Assembly (NCBI GenBank): GCA_903927685.1
Contig: CAIYOB010000456.1
Span: 1-17,899 of the forward strand
Source of the DNA: an uncultured Planctomycetaceae bacterium
GTDB taxonomy: Bacteria; Planctomycetota; Planctomycetia; Pirellulales; Pirellulaceae
Direction of reading: 5' to 3'
Length of the DNA stretch: 17,899 nt
Below the pieces are notes generated by a model. The model had not been told where the DNA came from, ran no database searches, and saw only the letters and a program-made list of their open reading frames with translations. Position numbers and translations under genes: made by a program. Positions 7,505 to 15,381 of the stretch are shown here, piece by piece (the stretch's first letter is position 1; each line of letters opens with the position of its first letter).

Positions 7505-7533
7505 ATTATAGCCCTGCCCAGCCGCGCCAGCAA
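7505..7533 (-). promoter_or_regulatory. Promoter of the Uma2-family gene
   Basis: On the minus strand a perfect TATAAT (7505-7510) is preceded, after exactly 17 bases, by TTGCTG (7528-7533), which keeps the important TTG of the -35. It would start transcription about 30 bases before the ATG at 7466. This is the best promoter match I see in the window. Confidence 0.6.
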
Positions 7534-7563
7534 ACGCTTTCAACGATTCCACTTCCGACGATT

Positions 7564-9036
7564 TCACGGCCGGTACCACGCCGGCGTGCCGAACCAGTCG
7601 TGCATCTCCCGAGCGAACGGGGCTACGACCTCCGACGGCTCGGCGATGTAGCCGCGGTCGCCGGTCTCCGCCAGCCACGTGTCCAGCGCCGCCCGCAGCC
7701 GCAGCAGGGCCTCGCGATGCTCGGCCCGGGCGGACGCCGCCAGGTTGGCGATCTGGTGCGGATCGACGTGAGTGTCGTACAGCTCCTCGTCGGGGGCCCG
7801 CTCGGCCAGCAAGGCTGCCGCCGGGCCGGACAACTGGCCCTCCGCAGCCAACCGCCGCATCAGCGGCAGGATCAGGAAGCACTTTTCCTTGTAGCGATTC
7901 AGCGAGCCCACAGTGGCGTAGGGCGGATAGTTGCGGATGTACCGCCAGCGGTCGTCGCGCACGCTGCGCACGCGCGCCAACGTCTCGTCGATCCGGTCGC
8001 GGGCGCTGAACGCATAGCGGCGCGGCGGGTCGGCAGCGGCGCCCAACAGGTTGTGGCCGGGCAGGCCGGCCGGACGCCGCAATCCGGCGATGGCCAGCGT
8101 GGTCGCGGTCACGTCCAGCAAGCTGACGACATTCTCGTTGACGGCGCCGGGTTGGACCTGTGGCGGCGCGGGGAAATGGCCCGGCCAGCGGATGATCAAG
8201 GGCACGTGCAAGCCGCTGTCGTAGCACCAGTGAATCCCCCGCGGTTCCATCCGGCCGTTGTCCGCAAAGAACAGCACGACCGTGTCTTCGAGCGTGCCTT
8301 CCTGCTCCAATTGCCGCAAGATCCGCCCTACGTGGAAATCCATCAGCGAGGTGGTGTTCAGGTAGCGGGCCCACTCTTCGCGTACGACGGCGTGGTCCGG
8401 GTAATACGGCGGCAGGATCACGTTTTCGGGAGTGGCTACGTGCGGCAAGCGCGGATCGCGCTCGCCCACCCACTCGACGCGATCCTTCTTCCATGTCTGC
8501 CGGTCGTAGATATCGTATTCCGCCTGGGGCAAGTTGATCTGGGCAAAGAAGGGCTGTTGGGCCTGCAGCGCGGACCAGTCGTCGCTGTTGTAAATCGGCC
8601 CTTCGTGGACGAAGTTCAGATCCAGCTTGCCGGTGCCCACCACCTCGCCCGCGATCTGCTTGATGTTGGCGGTGAAATAGCCTGCGTCATGCAGGCGGTG
8701 CGTCACCGGCCGTGCGCCCTCGGGCAAGCGGAAGTCGTCGCTGCGGTGCGACCGCATGTGCTGGGTGTCCGTCGTGGTCTGGTAGAACCCGGTCATGAAG
8801 GCCGAGCGACTGGGGGCGCACACCGGCGCGGTCGAAAACACTCGAGTATAGCGGACGCCCTCCGCGGCCAAGCGGTCGATGTTCGGCGTGACGACCAGCT
8901 GCTCGCCGTAACAGCCGAACTCCAGATTGGCGTTCTCGGCGACGATCCAGACAATATTGGGGCGGCGAGGCTCGTCGCCGTCGACGGGAGGGACGGCCGC
9001 CGACAGCAGCAGGATTGCCAGGGACAATGACATCAT
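7564..9036 (-). CDS. Secreted sulfatase-family protein (CAPSR) with altered active-site residues
   Basis: This 490-residue protein has a signal peptide (about 1-20), the maturation motif CAPSR with Cys73 as formylglycine precursor, and D259-N260 in the second metal motif. It resembles the heparan-N-sulfatase-like group by its TQHMRS and CYDSGLHVPLIIRWPG segments. The usual first Asp pair reads E34-N35, the position where a His is expected after the FFAQIN strand reads E173, and the Lys before the WCYDSG segment reads I268. It may have shifted substrate or metal use, or lost activity. The ATG at 9036 has GGAG about 10 bases upstream; a second ATG follows at once. It starts 15 bases after the bat fusion gene, with no room for a promoter, so it is likely the last gene of that operon. 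Confidence 0.9.
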   Translation of the reverse strand: MMSLSLAILLLSAAVPPVDGDEPRRPNIVWIVAENANLEFGCYGEQLVVTPNIDRLAAEGVRYTRVFSTAPVCAPSRSAFMTGFYQTTTDTQHMRSHRSDDFRLPEGARPVTHRLHDAGYFTANIKQIAGEVVGTGKLDLNFVHEGPIYNSDDWSALQAQQPFFAQINLPQAEYDIYDRQTWKKDRVEWVGERDPRLPHVATPENVILPPYYPDHAVVREEWARYLNTTSLMDFHVGRILRQLEQEGTLEDTVVLFFADNGRMEPRGIHWCYDSGLHVPLIIRWPGHFPAPPQVQPGAVNENVVSLLDVTATTLAIAGLRRPAGLPGHNLLGAAADPPRRYAFSARDRIDETLARVRSVRDDRWRYIRNYPPYATVGSLNRYKEKCFLILPLMRRLAAEGQLSGPAAALLAERAPDEELYDTHVDPHQIANLAASARAEHREALLRLRAALDTWLAETGDRGYIAEPSEVVAPFAREMHDWFGTPAWYRP

Positions 9037-9051
9037 GGAAGAATCGCTCCG

Positions 9052-11733
9052 TTAGTCGACCCGCATACAATCCGACTCGCGCAGCCAGCCTTCCGAGCCG
9101 TCGGGCAACCGCGCCCGCACCCAGCCCTGCCGGGCTTCGAGCCAGGCAAATTCGGCCGCCTTGTGCAGCGGTTGCTTGAACGCGGCGTCGTAAGCATAGC
9201 CGGGGCCCAGCCGCGCGATCGAGTCCTCGATGACCACCGCTTCGGCCGGCTGGAAACTGGCTTGCGCCAGGGACATCAACGGCAGGCCGACGAGGGCGAC
9301 CAGGCCGGCCCAGGCCACACGACGAACCCGCACACCCAGCAGCCGCGCCGCCAGAAAAACGGACCAGGCCAGCAGGTAGGCCACGACGAAAATCCCCCGC
9401 CGCAGCACGGCCGCCCAAGTGCAGAACCGATGCCAGGCCGCCGCCATCTGGCCCGTCGGCGCGGCGGGCACGGGCCAGGCGTCGGCGCGGTTGGCGCGCA
9501 GAAAGGCAATGCTCTCGCGCAGCTGCCGATCGAAGGGCGATCGCCGCTCCGCGGCCCGATAGTTGGCCAGCGCCCGTCCGCTCTCGCCGGCAAAGAACCA
9601 GCTGTTGCCGGCGTTCAGGAACTGCTCCGCCGACTCGAAGCCCAGGGCCGCCTCGGCGAACAACGGCTGCGCTTCGTCCGGCTTCTCGCCCCGCAGTTGC
9701 AGCGCCCGGGCGAACAGGGCCTCGGCGCTTTCCGCCGCCTGGGCCGAGCACGGGACCAGCAGTCCAACGGCCAGCAGCAGCGGCACCGTCGCCCGCTCCA
9801 AGCGTCGCACCAGGTTGCGGGTACCGCCGGGCGGCGGGGCGGGGCGCCGGCCGTAATCGGTCGCGTCTTTGTCTTCCATGCGCCGGCGGGTCTCGGCGAT
9901 CAGGCTCTCGTCGACCTGCCGAGCCCGCAACGATTGACTGACGGTGTCCGCCGTCAAAGCCTGGGCGCACAGGGCCAGTCGATCGGCCAGATACTGCCGC
10001 CAGGCCCGCTCCTCGTCGTCGGGCGCCGCCCGGCGGAAGCGCCGCCAAGCCGACACGGCGCGGGCGTAGACCGGATCCTGTCGGCAGCGTTCCCAGCGGC
10101 GAGCCAGCGGAAGCAGCGCCAGCCAAACCAGGGGCGGCAGCGGCACCCAGGCCCACCAGTACCGACCGAAGAACTCCAACAAATCGCAAACTACAATCAT
10201 GGTCTGCTCAGGCACTCGGTTGTGACGGATTCCATTCAACGGGATCGGCGGCTTGGCGTCCAGTCGGGGTGCGACGGCGGGGCCGTTGACGTCCGGGTTC
10301 GGTTCGACACGGATCGGGATGGGCGCGCTGCGCAATGTCCGGTAAACGCCCGAGTCGGGATCGAAGACCTGAACGACGACCGCCGGGATGCGGGCGATCC
10401 CGGGCCGCAGCGGGCGGAGGATGTACGTCCAGGAGCGGGCCTGGTCGGTGGCGGTTTCCCGGATCGGTTCCGTGGACAGTTGGAACTCGGGCCGCAGGCC
10501 GGCCAGGGCCGCCGACGGCAAAGCGGCCAAGTGGCGTGCAAAAACCAGGTTATCCAGTTGCACCGTGAACAGCGCGGGCTGGCCCACCAGCAACTGGGTC
10601 GGCGCGACCGAAACGCCCAATTCGCATGAGCCGACCACGTCCGCAAAGCAAGCCGTCCGGCCCGCTTCCGGCAGCGCCCGGACGGTGAGTTCGGGAACGG
10701 CGGCGTCCAGGTAGATCCGTTGGTACGCCTCGTCGTCCGCCGGGGCCTCGAAGAAATGATTGTAGAAATAGCTCGGGGACTGGCTCGCTTCGCCCGCGCC
10801 ATCCAACAGGGCGCAGACCAGCCGCGCGGGCTCGGTGCGCAGCGCACACGGCTCCAGCGGCACCAGCATGAAGCGAAAGGCCAGGAAGGCCCGCTCGTCC
10901 GGCAGACGACCGTTCTGGGCCACGATCCGCAGGTTATTTACCGGCAAGCCGATCCGTTGTTCGTCCGGCACCGCAGGCTCCAGCGGGAACAAGCGGCAGC
11001 GCGGGTCCGCCAACAGCGGCAGCTCCAAGACCAGCTGTTTGCAGCGGGCAAATGCCACCTGCCGGTCCGCCCGGGTGCCTGTGGTCGAGTGCAGCGAGCC
11101 CACAGTTGCCGCCTCGCCCTGGTCAACCGTCGCCTGCCGGTCCGCCACTCCGCAGGTCCAGGTCACCGTCACGAGGGCCGGCTGCCCCACGTGCAACTCC
11201 GTCGGCTCGATCGCGATCGCCAACTCCATCTCCGTGGCTCGCCGCGGCGAATTGATCCGCAACCGCAGGGCCGGCGTCAGCACGGACTCGTCGTCCGCGT
11301 GCACGGCAAACGGCGGCAGCGTCACCACGCCATCCCGTTCGGAAATCAACTCGATCTGAAACGCGTGCAGCCGGCGGGCCGGGTCGGAAGGCAAACGGCG
11401 GACCGTGGTCACGGCCAAATCGGGAACCGGCGGCAACTCCGGCGACTGGGGCGGCGACTCGCAGTCCACTTCCAGCCGCAACGTAAACGGCTCGTAGATG
11501 AACAGACTGGCCGTCTCCGGAGCCAGCCGCACCGTCACCTCGGCCCGCGCCGCGGCGGGGAAGAGCAGGAGCAGGACTGCCAAGTTCACCTTTCCCGAAA
11601 CACGGGTGGCCGGGGTCGAGCGCAGCGAGCCCCCGGAAACTCGGGCTCCTGGGGGCTCGCCGCGTTCGACCCCAGCCACACCGGGAACAGAGCCCTGACC
11701 CCTCGGTCTTTGTTGTCTGCGTCGGCTGCTCAC
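9052..11733 (-). CDS. BatD-like protein fused to BatE-like TPR and SH3 domains
   Basis: The 893-residue envelope protein begins with a GTG that overlaps the previous stop (GTGA). Residues 19-43 are encoded by a palindromic repeat; a hydrophobic signal segment (51-64) and a BatD-like beta-rich periplasmic region (65-480) follow. A membrane span lies at about 525-545, then a basic presumably cytoplasmic stretch, then a second signal-like hydrophobic segment (649-667), a TPR-like region (668-745), two membrane spans (780-799, 806-824) and a bacterial SH3 domain (828-893). BatD and BatE are separate proteins in Bacteroides, so this is a fusion. An alternative TTG start at 11583 would begin directly at the signal peptide. 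It is the last bat gene of the operon. BatD binds or helps VWA partners at the membrane in current models; the exact role is unproven. Confidence 0.85.
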   Translation of the reverse strand: MSSRRRQQRPRGQGSVPGVAGVERGEPPGARVSGGSLRSTPATRVSGKVNLAVLLLLFPAAARAEVTVRLAPETASLFIYEPFTLRLEVDCESPPQSPELPPVPDLAVTTVRRLPSDPARRLHAFQIELISERDGVVTLPPFAVHADDESVLTPALRLRINSPRRATEMELAIAIEPTELHVGQPALVTVTWTCGVADRQATVDQGEAATVGSLHSTTGTRADRQVAFARCKQLVLELPLLADPRCRLFPLEPAVPDEQRIGLPVNNLRIVAQNGRLPDERAFLAFRFMLVPLEPCALRTEPARLVCALLDGAGEASQSPSYFYNHFFEAPADDEAYQRIYLDAAVPELTVRALPEAGRTACFADVVGSCELGVSVAPTQLLVGQPALFTVQLDNLVFARHLAALPSAALAGLRPEFQLSTEPIRETATDQARSWTYILRPLRPGIARIPAVVVQVFDPDSGVYRTLRSAPIPIRVEPNPDVNGPAVAPRLDAKPPIPLNGIRHNRVPEQTMIVVCDLLEFFGRYWWAWVPLPPLVWLALLPLARRWERCRQDPVYARAVSAWRRFRRAAPDDEERAWRQYLADRLALCAQALTADTVSQSLRARQVDESLIAETRRRMEDKDATDYGRRPAPPPGGTRNLVRRLERATVPLLLAVGLLVPCSAQAAESAEALFARALQLRGEKPDEAQPLFAEAALGFESAEQFLNAGNSWFFAGESGRALANYRAAERRSPFDRQLRESIAFLRANRADAWPVPAAPTGQMAAAWHRFCTWAAVLRRGIFVVAYLLAWSVFLAARLLGVRVRRVAWAGLVALVGLPLMSLAQASFQPAEAVVIEDSIARLGPGYAYDAAFKQPLHKAAEFAWLEARQGWVRARLPDGSEGWLRESDCMRVD
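11607..11678. repeat. Long palindromic repeat inside the BatD-like reading frame
   Basis: Two arms of about 30 bases (11607-11636 and 11649-11678) are inverted repeats with two mismatches and two G-T pairs around a short loop. The 20-base stretch at 11612-11631 is the exact reverse complement of 373-392, so this is a dispersed element. It lies within the frame that begins at 11733 and keeps it open, encoding residues 19-43 ahead of the signal peptide. It could instead be untranslated leader if the protein starts at 11583. Confidence 0.85.
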
Positions 11734-13868
11734 CAGTTCTTCTCCACTCGAGCGCCTGCACGGCCGGCTCGCTGCCGGGCGCGTTTCTGCTGGTTGGCAG
11801 CCTCCTCGGCCAGGATCTCTTGCGGCGTGTAGTTCGGCACCGGGAGGGCCTCCAGCAGCAGCGCCGTCTGGAAGTCGCTGGCCGCGGCCGGCTGCGACTT
11901 CTTGCCCGGCGTGTCGGCGCCGGCCTCGTCCAGATCCTCGGCATATTCGCTGTCGCTCATCGGCGGCCGCACGTTGTCCTTCTGGTCCGGGGCCGGCGGC
12001 AGCAGGCTGCGCAGCGTCTCCACGGCCTGCTGCATCCGCCCGGCCGCAGTGTGGAAGGCGGTATTCGCCTGCGGCCAGCGGACGGCGCCGGGAGCCACGT
12101 GGGTCAGCGCCTGTTGCTGGGCGGCCGCCGCCTCGCCCAGCAGCCGGGCCGCGGGATCCAGTTCCGTCGGCGGCGTCTTGCTGCCGCCGTACGCCCGGGC
12201 GAGCATCTGGCGGAGCGTGCCTTGCTGGGCCTCGATGCTCTGCAGCACGCTGGCGGTTCCTTCCCGCACCGCCTGTTGTTCGGTGGCCACGGGCCGCGCC
12301 AGCCGGTTGTCGAGTTTGGCGCTGCCGGGGGCGGCGGCGCCGTCGTCCATGACGTTGGCGCTTTCGCCGCTGTTGCTTAGGTCCGCGTTGCGCGGGACCA
12401 GTCGCCGCCGCAGCAGTTGGGCACTCTGCTGGGCCAAGCCAGCCTGGCGGGCGGCCAGTTGCTCCAGGCGGGCGATGGTCTGGGCGAGTTTCTCGTTCCG
12501 CTTGGCGTCCTGCTTCCGCTCCTGCTCAAGCGTCGCCTCGACCTCGTGCAGCCGCCGAGTCAGATCCGTAATTCGCCGGGCGGTCGCGACGTCGCCGGGC
12601 CGCAACAACGCGGCGAGCAGGAACTGTTCGCGGGCGTCCTGCAACAGCGACCGCCGGGCCGACGAGTCCGCGGCGGCCTGCTCTTGGGCGTACCGCAGCA
12701 ACTCGTCGCCCCGTTGGACTCGGGCTTGAAAAGCCACCTGACTCGGGTCCTCGGTGCGCGGGGCACAGCCGGTAAGCAGCGCGGCGGGCAGCAGCAGGGC
12801 CAGCAGTAACAGGTGGCGCGCTGCCGGCCGGCGCCACGGCGACGCGGCGAGCCACAACGCGACCGCCAGCGCCAGCAGATACGGATAGCCTTCGGTGTAA
12901 CGCACCTGCCGAAGCTTGCCTACCACGACATCGCCCGCCGCCCGGGAAACCATCTCGCGGTACAGCAGCACCAAGTCGAACGGGCGGGTCCGAGCCGGGT
13001 AGTAGGTCACCAACCGACTGGCCTCCGCCAGCCTGGCTAGATTGCCTTCCTCCAGACGCGAGATCACGTCGGCATCCTGGTACCGCATCCAGCGGTCGCC
13101 GCCGGACGGAGCCGGTACGCGGGCGCCTTGGACAGGATCGCCCAAGCCGATGATCAGGACCCGCACTCCGGCTTTGGCCAACAGGGCGGCGATCTGATCC
13201 AGGTCGCTCAAGTGATCCTCGCCGTCGGTGAACACGACCAGGTCCCGCGCCCCCGCTTTGGCGTCCGCCAGCACGGCGTTCAGGGCCTTGTCAAAGGCCG
13301 CGTGCAGCGAGGTGCTCCCCAAGGCCATGTCCTCGGGAGCGACACGTTCCAGCATGTACCGCACAAAGCCGTGGTCCAGCGTCAGCGGGACCCGCACGGA
13401 CGCTGAACCAGCGAACGTGAGCAGCGAGATCCGCTGGCCCTCCCAGGCCGGCAGCGCGTCGTGGATCGCGATCCGGGCCAGTTCCAGTCGGCTGGGAAAC
13501 ACGTCCGCCGCCAGCATGCTCCGCGAGACGTCTAGCAGGATCACCAGATCGCGCCCCCGGCGTTCGATCTCGTAGGGACGCGGATTCCATTGCGGCCGGG
13601 CCAAGGCCAAGATGATGCCCGCCAACGCGGCCAGCACCAACCAATCACGCCGGCCCAGGGCACGCTGGGGCTCGCCAGCCGAACCGCCAGTGCTGGGACG
13701 CCCCAAGCCGCTTTCGCAATCGCTGGCCAGGCCAAGGCCATTCTGCGCGGTCACGCCTTGCAGCCGAGCCGCCGCCGACCGCTGCAGTCGGCGAGCGCGA
13801 GCCATGAGCCAGCCCACCAGCGCCACCAGCGGCAGCAGCAGCAACATCCAAGGCGCGCCTAGGCTCAT
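11730..13868 (-). CDS. BatB-like VWA membrane protein fused to a lipobox-bearing coiled-coil region
   Basis: This 712-residue protein starts at an ATG overlapping the previous stop (ATGA) with GGAGG 7 bases upstream. It has a membrane span at 7-22, another near 75-90, and a VWA domain (about 107-300) with the metal-site motif DVSRS at 113-117 and TDGED at 214-218. A third span covers about 328-343. Directly after it comes a second hydrophobic segment (353-367) ending in a lipobox, LTGC, with Cys368. The remaining 340 residues are Gln/Ala-rich helices, including a strong coiled coil at about 430-490, and a Gln/Arg-rich end. BatB normally ends soon after its last span, so the tail looks like a fused lipoprotein, perhaps BatC-like. 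It stands between BatA-like and BatD-like genes. The frame is open upstream to 14348 but that overlaps the BatA gene. Confidence 0.88.
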   Translation of the reverse strand: MSLGAPWMLLLLPLVALVGWLMARARRLQRSAAARLQGVTAQNGLGLASDCESGLGRPSTGGSAGEPQRALGRRDWLVLAALAGIILALARPQWNPRPYEIERRGRDLVILLDVSRSMLAADVFPSRLELARIAIHDALPAWEGQRISLLTFAGSASVRVPLTLDHGFVRYMLERVAPEDMALGSTSLHAAFDKALNAVLADAKAGARDLVVFTDGEDHLSDLDQIAALLAKAGVRVLIIGLGDPVQGARVPAPSGGDRWMRYQDADVISRLEEGNLARLAEASRLVTYYPARTRPFDLVLLYREMVSRAAGDVVVGKLRQVRYTEGYPYLLALAVALWLAASPWRRPAARHLLLLALLLPAALLTGCAPRTEDPSQVAFQARVQRGDELLRYAQEQAAADSSARRSLLQDAREQFLLAALLRPGDVATARRITDLTRRLHEVEATLEQERKQDAKRNEKLAQTIARLEQLAARQAGLAQQSAQLLRRRLVPRNADLSNSGESANVMDDGAAAPGSAKLDNRLARPVATEQQAVREGTASVLQSIEAQQGTLRQMLARAYGGSKTPPTELDPAARLLGEAAAAQQQALTHVAPGAVRWPQANTAFHTAAGRMQQAVETLRSLLPPAPDQKDNVRPPMSDSEYAEDLDEAGADTPGKKSQPAAASDFQTALLLEALPVPNYTPQEILAEEAANQQKRARQRAGRAGARVEKNW

Positions 13869-14905
13869 GGCTGGACCTCCTCGGCCACCCGCAGCCAAGT
13901 GGTGCTCAGGATCCTTTCGGCCAGCAGCAGGGTTAAGGCCGCCAGGGCGAAATACTGGTACAGAGCGCTGACCTCGGTGTGATACAGGATCGCATTCTTG
14001 ATCTCGCTTCGCTCCAACTGGTCGATCCGCTCGTAGACCTCTTGCAGTTGTGTGACGCTGCCGATTTGCCAGTACGCGCCTCCGGTCTGGTCCGCCAGTC
14101 GCCGCAACAGTCTCTCGGCGTCCGTCAGCCCCTCGTCGTCCCGCTTGCTGTCCGCCCCCGTCTCGCTGTCCGCGCGGTCCTGCATGCTGATCGCATAGAC
14201 GCGGATGCCCCATTTCTTGGCGAGCCCGGCAGCTTCCTCCGGCAGATGCAGCCCGCAATTGTTCTCGCCATCGGTCAGCAGCACGACGACTTTGGTCTCG
14301 ATCGCGACGGCTGGATCGGGCGTGCCGCCGTCGGCCCTCGGTTGCCACTGGCCCAGCAGATTCAGCCGGGCGCAGGCCAGCGCTAACGCGTCGCCGTAAG
14401 CGGTCCCGTCTTCGCTGGCCAACTCCTGGATCGTCAAGCCGCGGACGAGCTCGACCAGGGCCTCGTGGCCGTACGTGAGCGGACTGAGCGTGTCGGCATA
14501 GCGGGCAAATGTGACCAGGCCGAGCAAGTCGTCGGGCCGATGCCGAATGAACTGCTCCAGTACCCGCTTGACGGCCTCCAACCGCGAGAGCCGCACATCC
14601 TCTCCCGACGCGAGGCTCTGTTCCATGCTGCTGGAGATGTCCGTCAGCAACTGGATCGCGACGCCCTGCCGGGTCTCTTCGCCTACCTGCCGCTCCACCT
14701 GCGGCCCGGCACAGGCGAGGATCAACAAGCCTACGGCGAGGGCACGCAAGGCCGGAAGCCGCCGCAGCCAGCGCTGTCGGAGCGATGGCGGCACGTCCCG
14801 CCAGACGGCCAATCCGGAGATCTCGATCGCCGAGTGAGACCGCTGGCGCAATGCAGCCAGGGCAAGCGGCAAGAATAGTAGAATCCAGGGATAGGCAAAG
14901 GTCAT
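13865..14905 (-). CDS. BatA-like VWA membrane protein
   Basis: The 346-residue protein has the usual BatA plan: a first span at residues 5-20, a second at about 52-66, a VWA domain (about 80-300) with DISSS at 89-93, a GTAYGDAL segment at 167-174 and TDGEN at 211-215, and a last span at about 316-330. The metal-site residues are intact, so it should bind a divalent ion. VWA proteins of this type work with MoxR ATPases and their BatB/BatD partners at the membrane. I chose the ATG at 14905 because the protein then starts like other BatA proteins; a GTG at 14947 overlaps the previous stop and would add 14 residues. No clear ribosome site precedes 14905, so the choice is not certain. Its stop overlaps the BatB-like start. 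Confidence 0.9.
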   Translation of the reverse strand: MTFAYPWILLFLPLALAALRQRSHSAIEISGLAVWRDVPPSLRQRWLRRLPALRALAVGLLILACAGPQVERQVGEETRQGVAIQLLTDISSSMEQSLASGEDVRLSRLEAVKRVLEQFIRHRPDDLLGLVTFARYADTLSPLTYGHEALVELVRGLTIQELASEDGTAYGDALALACARLNLLGQWQPRADGGTPDPAVAIETKVVVLLTDGENNCGLHLPEEAAGLAKKWGIRVYAISMQDRADSETGADSKRDDEGLTDAERLLRRLADQTGGAYWQIGSVTQLQEVYERIDQLERSEIKNAILYHTEVSALYQYFALAALTLLLAERILSTTWLRVAEEVQP

Positions 14906-14943
14906 GCGTCGATACTGCTCAATGTCGTTCAGCCACCCGCAGT

Positions 14944-15381
14944 TCACCCTCCCGCCCGCGGGAGGCTAATCGTAATCACCAACTCCGGAAACCGCCATTT
15001 CCGTCCCCCGCAATCCACGGTGATCGCATTCATTTTGACCGTCCCCGGTTCCAACCCCTGCCAGACCGCCACTCGCTGGTGGACGATCACGCCCTCCGGT
15101 GTCCGGCGCACCGGCAGCTTCTCGACCGCCCGCAAGTGCAGCCGCGGATCGGCCGGAATATGGAACCGCAGCGGGGCAGCCGAGTCGGCCTGAACAGTCA
15201 GTTGGACCCGGATCGGTTCGCCCGGCACGGCCGTCACCGCACGCGGCTCGCAGGCCAACCGCACGTGCTCTTGAGCCCGCACCGCGACGGGCCAGAACAA
15301 CAGCACGACCAACGCGAGAACCCAGCCGGCCAAGGAGGCCTGACCGCTTGTGTGCCGAATCACCTCACCCGCCCGTTTCAT
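14944..15381 (-). CDS. Small secreted protein of the bat operon, BatD-like fold suspected
   Basis: The 145-residue protein has an N-terminal hydrophobic signal segment (about 18-37) ending in AVRAQ, followed by a beta-rich region about 100 residues long that resembles the repeated beta domains of BatD (a start such as HVRLACEPRAVTAVPGEPI). It has no second membrane span. The ATG at 15381 has GGAGG 7 bases upstream and overlaps the DUF58 gene by 17 bases. In many operons of this kind the same position holds a DUF4381 protein, which has a membrane span; this one does not look like it. The last residues, LPRAGG, and the stop are read from a palindrome (14948-14965). It may guide folding or assembly of the VWA proteins, but no function is shown. 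Confidence 0.75.
   Translation of the reverse strand: MKRAGEVIRHTSGQASLAGWVLALVVLLFWPVAVRAQEHVRLACEPRAVTAVPGEPIRVQLTVQADSAAPLRFHIPADPRLHLRAVEKLPVRRTPEGVIVHQRVAVWQGLEPGTVKMNAITVDCGGRKWRFPELVITISLPRAGG
14948..14965. repeat. Palindrome, CCTCCCGC/GCGGGAGG class, at the end of a gene
   Basis: CCTCCCGC, two C, then GCGGGAGG form a perfect inverted repeat with the same core as the palindrome at 6623-6644. It overlaps the last codons of the small secreted protein and lies in front of the BatA-like start at 14905, where a hairpin in the mRNA could affect ribosome movement between the two genes. Confidence 0.6.

Noticed and set aside
7432..9030. A 532-codon plus-strand open frame
   Set aside because: It is antisense to the CAPSR sulfatase and shows no protein-family features.
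9163..10629. A 488-codon plus-strand open frame
   Set aside because: It is antisense to the BatD-like fusion; its Gln/Arg/Gly-rich sequence has no motif.
13869..14348. A 160-residue N-terminal extension of the BatB-like protein
   Set aside because: It would overlap the BatA-like gene in another frame, and the ATG at 13868 has a strong ribosome site and a typical BatB beginning.
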